Below are positions 59,057 through 64,000 of a stretch of DNA of 64,000 nucleotides, in pieces. Source of the DNA: Sporodiniella umbellata (Eukaryota; Mucoromycota; Mucoromycetes; Mucorales; Rhizopodaceae); contig JAIXMR010000012.1 in NCBI GenBank assembly GCA_025677835.1, positions 186,001 through 250,000 of the forward strand, given 5' to 3'. Each line of letters opens with the position of its first letter. Positions within the stretch are counted from its first letter, which is position 1. A program made the translations under genes and the position numbers. The notes below the pieces were generated by a model. That model worked only from the letters and a program-made list of their open reading frames with translations. It ran no database searches and had not been told where the DNA came from.

Positions 59057-60432
59057 ATGGTGACACTTTCAAAAATTGTAAAAAGATATTCAACAATCCC
59101 ACAAAGAAAGAGCTAACCTTCTTTTTCAGAGAGACCGAGTGACAGAAACAAAATGGTCGAAACTCTATGTCTCTATGGCAATGTTGCAATGTATCATCAT
59201 CTTTAGTTTGCAAACCGCCATTTGCTATCTCAATGCTTATGAAGCACGACTGTTACCCGAATCATCATCTGGAAACGCATTGATATCGAACAATACCAAC
59301 GTGGGTGTATCTCAAATGGCCGCCGACCGTCTGGATAGAATCATTTGGGAAAACATTGCCTTTATTAGTTTTCAGGTGTGGTTTATTTTTATGGTGTTTG
59401 ATGCTGTAAGTCTACCCTTTTTTTTTTTTCTTCAAAAAACCTGTACTTACCTGTATTCTCTAGACTGCCAATCAAAATACCGCAGAGATCTTGGCGTTGG
59501 CTATCCTCAACGCTGTCTGTGCCATCTTGGGTGCACTTCAACTGGTTGATTGCATTCGATGGTTAAGACGCTTAGAACATATTGGATCTCCTATTTACGC
59601 CTTATTAACAGCAGAAAAAATCGAAATTTCCCTTTCGGCACTTATCTTGGTTTTCGCCATCATCATGTGTTTCTTGAGTGTTCAAATGTCAAAACAATTT
59701 GGCTGGAATATCTACAAGAAAATTGGCGCCGATGTCAAGATCCAAAGTAAGATTTGAAAACAAAAAAGCCCCTCTACAGAAAGAGCAAAAGTGGCCTTAA
59801 CGGTTTTTGTATTGGCAGAAATGTACATTATTTTCCAGTTCTTTGTGTTGTCTTTGAAGATTCAAATATTTACAGGCTTCTTGGTTTCCTTGTTCTATTT
59901 GATCCAGTTCGCTCTCAAACAAGATACAAACAGCCTATGGAAAACCATTATCCAAGTGGTTGTCACTGTGCTTATATTGCCTATGCTCTACTTTGCAAGG
60001 ATAGCAGTAAGTTGTTAGAAACCCACCTACCTGTTTACGCAAAACTAAAATCCGTCTTTTCTTCTAGGGAAGTAAAGAAAGTAGAGCAAGAATGACCACT
60101 TTTGTTGCCTTCCAATGCCTTGAGTTGTTCCATTTTATACTTGTTCTCTATCAAACGTTTCAACCTTACGATCGTTGGTACACCTGGATTGTGTTGGGTA
60201 GAAAGCTTAAAAGATACAACGAGACCCGGTTTAGTTTAATTAACTGATATTTTTCTTAGTCATCATTGGTATTCTGCTGGACATTACCAGTGGTGTCTTG
60301 GGCGGCATTTGCATGAGTCAATTTGGCAAAGGTTTGAAACCGTTTGTTCAAAGAGGTAGCAATAAAGCCAAGATGGACTTGGAAGCCAACGCTAAAAATA
60401 CTAGCGATAATTGGCAGATTGACGAAGATTAA
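59057..60432 (+). CDS. Unrecognised polytopic membrane protein (369 aa)
   Basis: Exons 59057..59077, 59130..59405, 59464..59746, 59780..60006, 60068..60197 and 60260..60432. The start exon was inferred. The second exon has no usable in-frame ATG at its beginning, but ATG 59057 followed by gtaaaa, a good branch point (gctaacc) and acceptor ttttcag joins in phase to give MVTLSKIRDRVTETKWSKLY. About eight or nine hydrophobic segments are visible, for example MAMLQCIIIFSLQTAICYL, IAFISFQVWFIFMVF, LALAILNAVCAILGALQLV, LSALILVFAIIMCFL and IIQVVVTVLILPMLYF. The C-terminal tail is hydrophilic. I do not recognise a transporter or receptor signature. It is likely a fungal membrane protein of unknown role. 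Confidence 0.8.
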
Positions 60433-60620
60433 ACGATTTGCTTTTGATAAGAAAATGGTTTTAATATTAAAATAATAAATGTTTATTATGTTGTACATAG
60501 ATTACATACACAAATGTAAATGTATTTTTTTTTTTTTTTTGGTAGAGAGAATTTTAGAAAGATTAATTAGGTATTTTTTTCTTTCACATCCAAAATAAAA
60601 CAAGAGTACAGGCTTTTTCT

Positions 60621-62009
60621 TTACTCTGGTTTTTGAACCTGAGTAGATTCTTTGATAGCCATCAACTGTTTGGCGCGGAAAGTTTCGTAATGAATTAAGG
60701 CAGTTGTTTCAATCAAATCCTGCAAATGAGTTCTTGTCAAAAAGTTACGAAGATGGATAAATTCACAATGGGCAGCATCCTCAACTAAGAATAGATCAGT
60801 AAACAATTGCTAATGATAGCTACCTTACCGTTAATAACACCCCATCTTGTCTTACGGCCACGTACAGCCTTTCCATCTACTACTACATTTCTTTCTGAGC
60901 CCACTACAGCAAAAGGGATAAGCTCATAGATGCTTTCATTCAAACTTCTTTCCAATTCTCCGTCTTCTTCACTTTCATAAGGATATAGTCGAATGTTGTG
61001 AAAAGCAAGCTCAGCATTAATCTATTATTTTATGACTTTAGAAAAAAGAAAAAAAAGGGGGGGAGGGAAGGCTCTTTTTATATACAAAGAAACTTACTCT
61101 CTTCTTGAAAGCTTCACGTTCTTCCATGGTTAAAGAGTCTGATTTAGCAATGACAGGCACAACATTAACCACCTCGGATAGTTTTTTAAGCACCACAACA
61201 TCAATTGGTTTCAAACTAAAACATTTTGAGCACATGGCAAAAAAAAAAAAAAAAAAAAACACAAACACACACACATGCACTTACGAGTGACCGGATGGGG
61301 TAATAAAGAACAAGCAACAATGAACACGGGTATCGACAATATAGCGTTCACGTCTAGCAGTCAATTCTTTACGTAAATAAGCCGAGTGTTGGTCTTTAAT
61401 GTATTTGATGATAGGCTCCCAGCTTTGTATAAAAGTTCAGTATCGATACACACGTACATGTTTTTTTTTCTATACCAATCATCGTTGTTCACTTGATCTC
61501 CATAGCCTGGGGTATCTACGATATTCAGTCTTAAACGGACCCCGTTTTCCTCGATTGCTTTTCAATAAAAAATAAGTACAACAACGAAACTAAAAAAAAA
61601 AAAAAAAAAAAAAAAAGAGGCTTTACTATGAGCCACAGATTCAATTTCAGTGGTTTGGCGTGTGGATTCAGAAGCATCCAATCTTCCTTTGCTTTCGATC
61701 AAATGGGAAGCAAAGATTGTGTTGACCAAGGTTGATTTGCCTAATCCAGACTGACCTGTGCAGAGGTATGAGTTTATCTGTACAGAAAAAAAAAGAAAGA
61801 GCTCTTACCAACGACCATCACATTGAACTGAAAGCCTCTTTTCAATAGCTTTTTTTCAATCTGTTGAGTGATAGTATCGAAGCCGACATAGCTGTTTAAA
61901 AGAGTCTATACAAAGAGTAAGCAACAAAAGAAAATAAACGTGTGTGTACCTGAGGCATCACTGCAGGTGGCTGTTCAGAAGTAGGCGAAGCGACAGCAGA
62001 GGTTGACAT
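60621..62009 (-). CDS. CDC10: Septin, Cdc10 group
   Basis: Eight exons: 62009..61950, 61905..61809, 61755..61627, 61557..61476, 61422..61285, 61215..61098, 61021..60829 and 60784..60621, giving 326 aa (yeast Cdc10 322). The protein reads YVGFDTITQQIEKKLLKRG, then the P-loop GQSGLGKS (residues 53-60), G3 VDTPGYGD and NNDDCWEPIIKYIKDQHSAY, G4 AKSD (192-195), and the septin element GRKTRWGVINVED with FLTRTHLQDLIETT. It ends soon after, without the long C-terminal coiled coil of other septins, which fits the Cdc10 group. Septins form filaments at septation sites and hyphal branch points. All eight phases close. Confidence 0.95.
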
Positions 62010-62510
62010 GCTTATATTACAAAAATAAGGAGAAGAAAGAGTAAAAAAAAAAAAAAAAAAAAAAAAAGAAAGAGAGAGAGAAGAGGAGTATAAGAAAAAG
62101 TCAAAAGTCAAAAAAAAAAAAAACCAAAAAGCCAAAAAAACAGGTGAAATGAAGAAGGGGGTGTGAAATCCAAAGTAACACGAAATTAGTTCAATCCACG
62201 TGTTTTATTACACCTGTTTATTTTCCTTAATTGCATCGAGATGATTGGTGGATGATATTAAATGCGTTTATGCCATCTTCTTACTCACCCACCTGAATTT
62301 CCTTTTATGCTTCCATCGCTCTCGCTTTACCCCCACCCCCCTTTTCCTCCTTGTTTTATTTATTTCCCCTCCCCCTTACAGGTCTGTGTGTTTTTTTTTT
62401 TTTTTTTTTTTTTTAGACAACTTTCTTTGGTTTGTTTGACATTTCCACTGTAAAAGCAAGATATGGTTTTTTTTTTTTTTTTAAAGGATCGATCTTAGTT
62501 ACCACGACAA

Positions 62511-62524
62511 GTTACCATAGCAAC
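62511..62524. promoter_or_regulatory. Possible RFX-type X-box
   Basis: gttaccatagcaac fits the imperfect palindromic X-box consensus GTNRCC-N(0-3)-RGYAAC bound by RFX transcription factors. It lies about 500 bp upstream of the septin start. Two direct copies of 'tcatgacat' follow within 40 bp. Binding is an inference from sequence only. Confidence 0.35.
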
Positions 62525-62753
62525 GAGCTGTCATGACATTATCCGACCTCATGACATCAAGACTCCATGCTAAAACTATATTTAGTACTTTTTTTTGGGT
62601 TTTCTTTTTTTAAACAGTGTTTGTTTGGAGAAGTAAGGAGTAAGAAAAGTGTGTAAGGGTTGCTTCTCGATTTATTTGTTTTGTATACAGAATTTTCTTT
62701 TGGCTTTTCATCTCTTTTTGGACTTTTCTTCTTTTCTGTAAAGAAAGGAGAAA

Positions 62754-62756
<3 letters not shown>

Positions 62757-62794
<38 letters not shown>
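62757..62794. repeat. (CT)n(GT)n microsatellite
   Basis: About 14 CT units followed directly by about five GT units in the septin upstream intergenic region. Confidence 0.85.
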
Positions 62795-64000
62795 ATACGT
62801 TTGAAGTACTTCTCCTAAGGTAAAAGAAAGGTGATGGGGCTGTTGATCTCTTTAATTAGTTTGTCTGCTTTAGACTTCTCTCTTTGCGCCCCCTATTTAT
62901 AAACCCTCTTGGAAAAAAAAAAAAAAAAAAAAAAAGAGATCGTACAAGTCCAGGGAGCTCTAGAACTTCGCGAGTAGAGACCACTAAATGGAAAATAAAG
63001 CTAACAAAAGAAGACAATGCCTATATGCGGTACAAACAACAAACGGGCAGGTGAATAATGAAAGGCAGTGCATTTAAACTTTTACTTGAAAAGGCATCGC
63101 TTCCGATCAGAGAGCCATTTACTAGAACACTTAAGGAGCTTTCTACAAAGAGGGGAGGGAGGGAGGGGAAAGAGGGAGGGGAAAGGGAATGGATGAAAGT
63201 GAGAGATAAAGAAGATTGGAATAAAAAAAAAGTAAACAAGATCCAGTTTTACGAAAAAGCATGCGACCTTCTTTTGGTCTTTTTGAGTGACACAAGTTGT
63301 CATTCGAAAAGAATCAGCTAGAAGCGAGAGTGTGCACAGGTAAAGACTTTATCGGGAATAGCGATCCGATAAACGCGCTTGTTTACAGGCTGTTTGGTTT
63401 TCTATCTATTTTTAACCAAAAATTATTGGAAATGAATTGGATCCACTTGATTAATTTCTATTGTCATGCTTTGATCGGCAATTGTACCCACAGAACAAAC
63501 ACTCAGCGAACAGACACTTGGGTTATCGGAGATTGTGCTGATTATTATTATTATTATTACAACCACGCAATGAGCATGTGAAGAGTTGGCTACACACGAT
63601 CGAACGACATGTAGATAAAAAGGAAATAAAGGGGAAACGGAAAAGGGTGACTGGAGGATGTGGTGATTAAACAAAAGGCTAATTACGAAATAAGCTTTCA
63701 CTGTCTACATTTCCGATAGGTTATTGACTTCTAAAAAACAAAAAAGGGGGGAATGAGTGGGGAGAGTGAGCAGGGGAATGACAGAGCAGGTAATTGGATC
63801 TTCCATCAAACTTTTTTTGTGCTCCTTATTTTTGTTTTCTCCTTCTACAAACACAATTTCTTTTTTCGGTACGCGTTTGTCATTTACAGGAGTTTGGAAA
63901 ATAAGGGGAAGTGTGTTAGACAGTAAGAACAAAATATTTTTCCCTAATTTTCACAACTCTATAAATATGTAGCATCTTTTCGTTTACATTTCCTTTTTTT

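Larger units (their letters stand above)
62010..64000. other. Low-complexity intergenic region
   Basis: About 2 kb with T runs, a pyrimidine-rich block at about 62310-62420, a (CT)n(GT)n microsatellite at about 62757-62794 and purine blocks around 63150-63200. Frames here are short and compositionally biased. I support no gene. Confidence 0.4.

Noticed and set aside
63058..63321. 87-codon frame near the right end
   Set aside because: Purine-biased low complexity, no motif, and an equally open opposite strand.
1..64000. CRISPR array, bacterial operon or prophage
   Set aside because: The window is eukaryotic with spliceosomal introns throughout; the only tandem direct repeat of note is the 45-bp array in the palindrome loop, which has no spacers.

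Overview
The window looks like nuclear DNA of an early-diverging fungus, most likely Mucorales (Mucoromycota). It is AT-rich, with many long A/T homopolymers. Genes are dense and broken by many short introns, mostly 35-90 nt, with GT..AG ends. Conserved eukaryotic proteins are present, including a phenylalanine hydroxylase, which is characterised in Mucoromycota and rare elsewhere in fungi. The exon models below were built by hand. In every multi-exon model the phases close and each intron starts GT and ends AG. Family assignments rest on motif recognition, not on a database search.

Layout, left to right. 1-5.9 kb is mostly non-coding with one small two-exon gene. 5.9-10.1 kb holds a divergent pair: TSR1 (40S assembly GTPase-like factor) and a WDR53-like WD40 protein. 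11.2-15.0 kb holds convergent phenylalanine hydroxylase and a Sec2/Rabin8-like Rab GEF. 17.1-19.8 kb holds Sm E and a WDR26/Gid7-like GID/CTLH E3 subunit on the minus strand. 20.6-27.9 kb holds an unrecognised protein, a SAM methyltransferase, a Lys/Glu/Pro-repeat protein and a sugar transporter. 28.0-31.5 kb holds PIG-A/Gpi3 divergent from SMU1. 31.8-35.6 kb holds NOC2 convergent with a DCAF4-like protein. 36.3-42 kb holds a RasGEF-like protein with a WxGY repeat tail, a BRD8-like bromodomain protein and a Tim17-family protein. 42.9-43.7 kb is a decayed Tc1/mariner-like transposase. 44.2-47.3 kb holds an LRR protein with a PP1-docking motif (PPP1R37-like) and a FYVE-type zinc-finger protein.

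48.86-53.23 kb is the standout: a near-perfect inverted repeat of about 4.4 kb. Each arm is about 2.05 kb, and the only arm difference I found is one dinucleotide in a GT/AC microsatellite. The 268-bp loop carries a 45-bp direct repeat. Each arm contains a broken ORF that looks transposase-derived. The element ends about 280 bp upstream of the initiator codon of ribosomal protein eS24.

53.5-62.0 kb holds eS24, a secreted aspartic protease, a LETM1/Mdm38-like mitochondrial protein, an unrecognised polytopic membrane protein, and a Cdc10-group septin on the minus strand. The last 2 kb are low-complexity and non-coding as far as I can tell.

There is no operon logic here. The genes are housekeeping functions: ribosome and spliceosome biogenesis, ubiquitin ligase adaptors, GPI anchors, Rab/Ras signalling, chromatin, mitochondria and septins. 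Several are arranged as divergent pairs with short shared promoters. The accessory content is the two transposon-derived regions.
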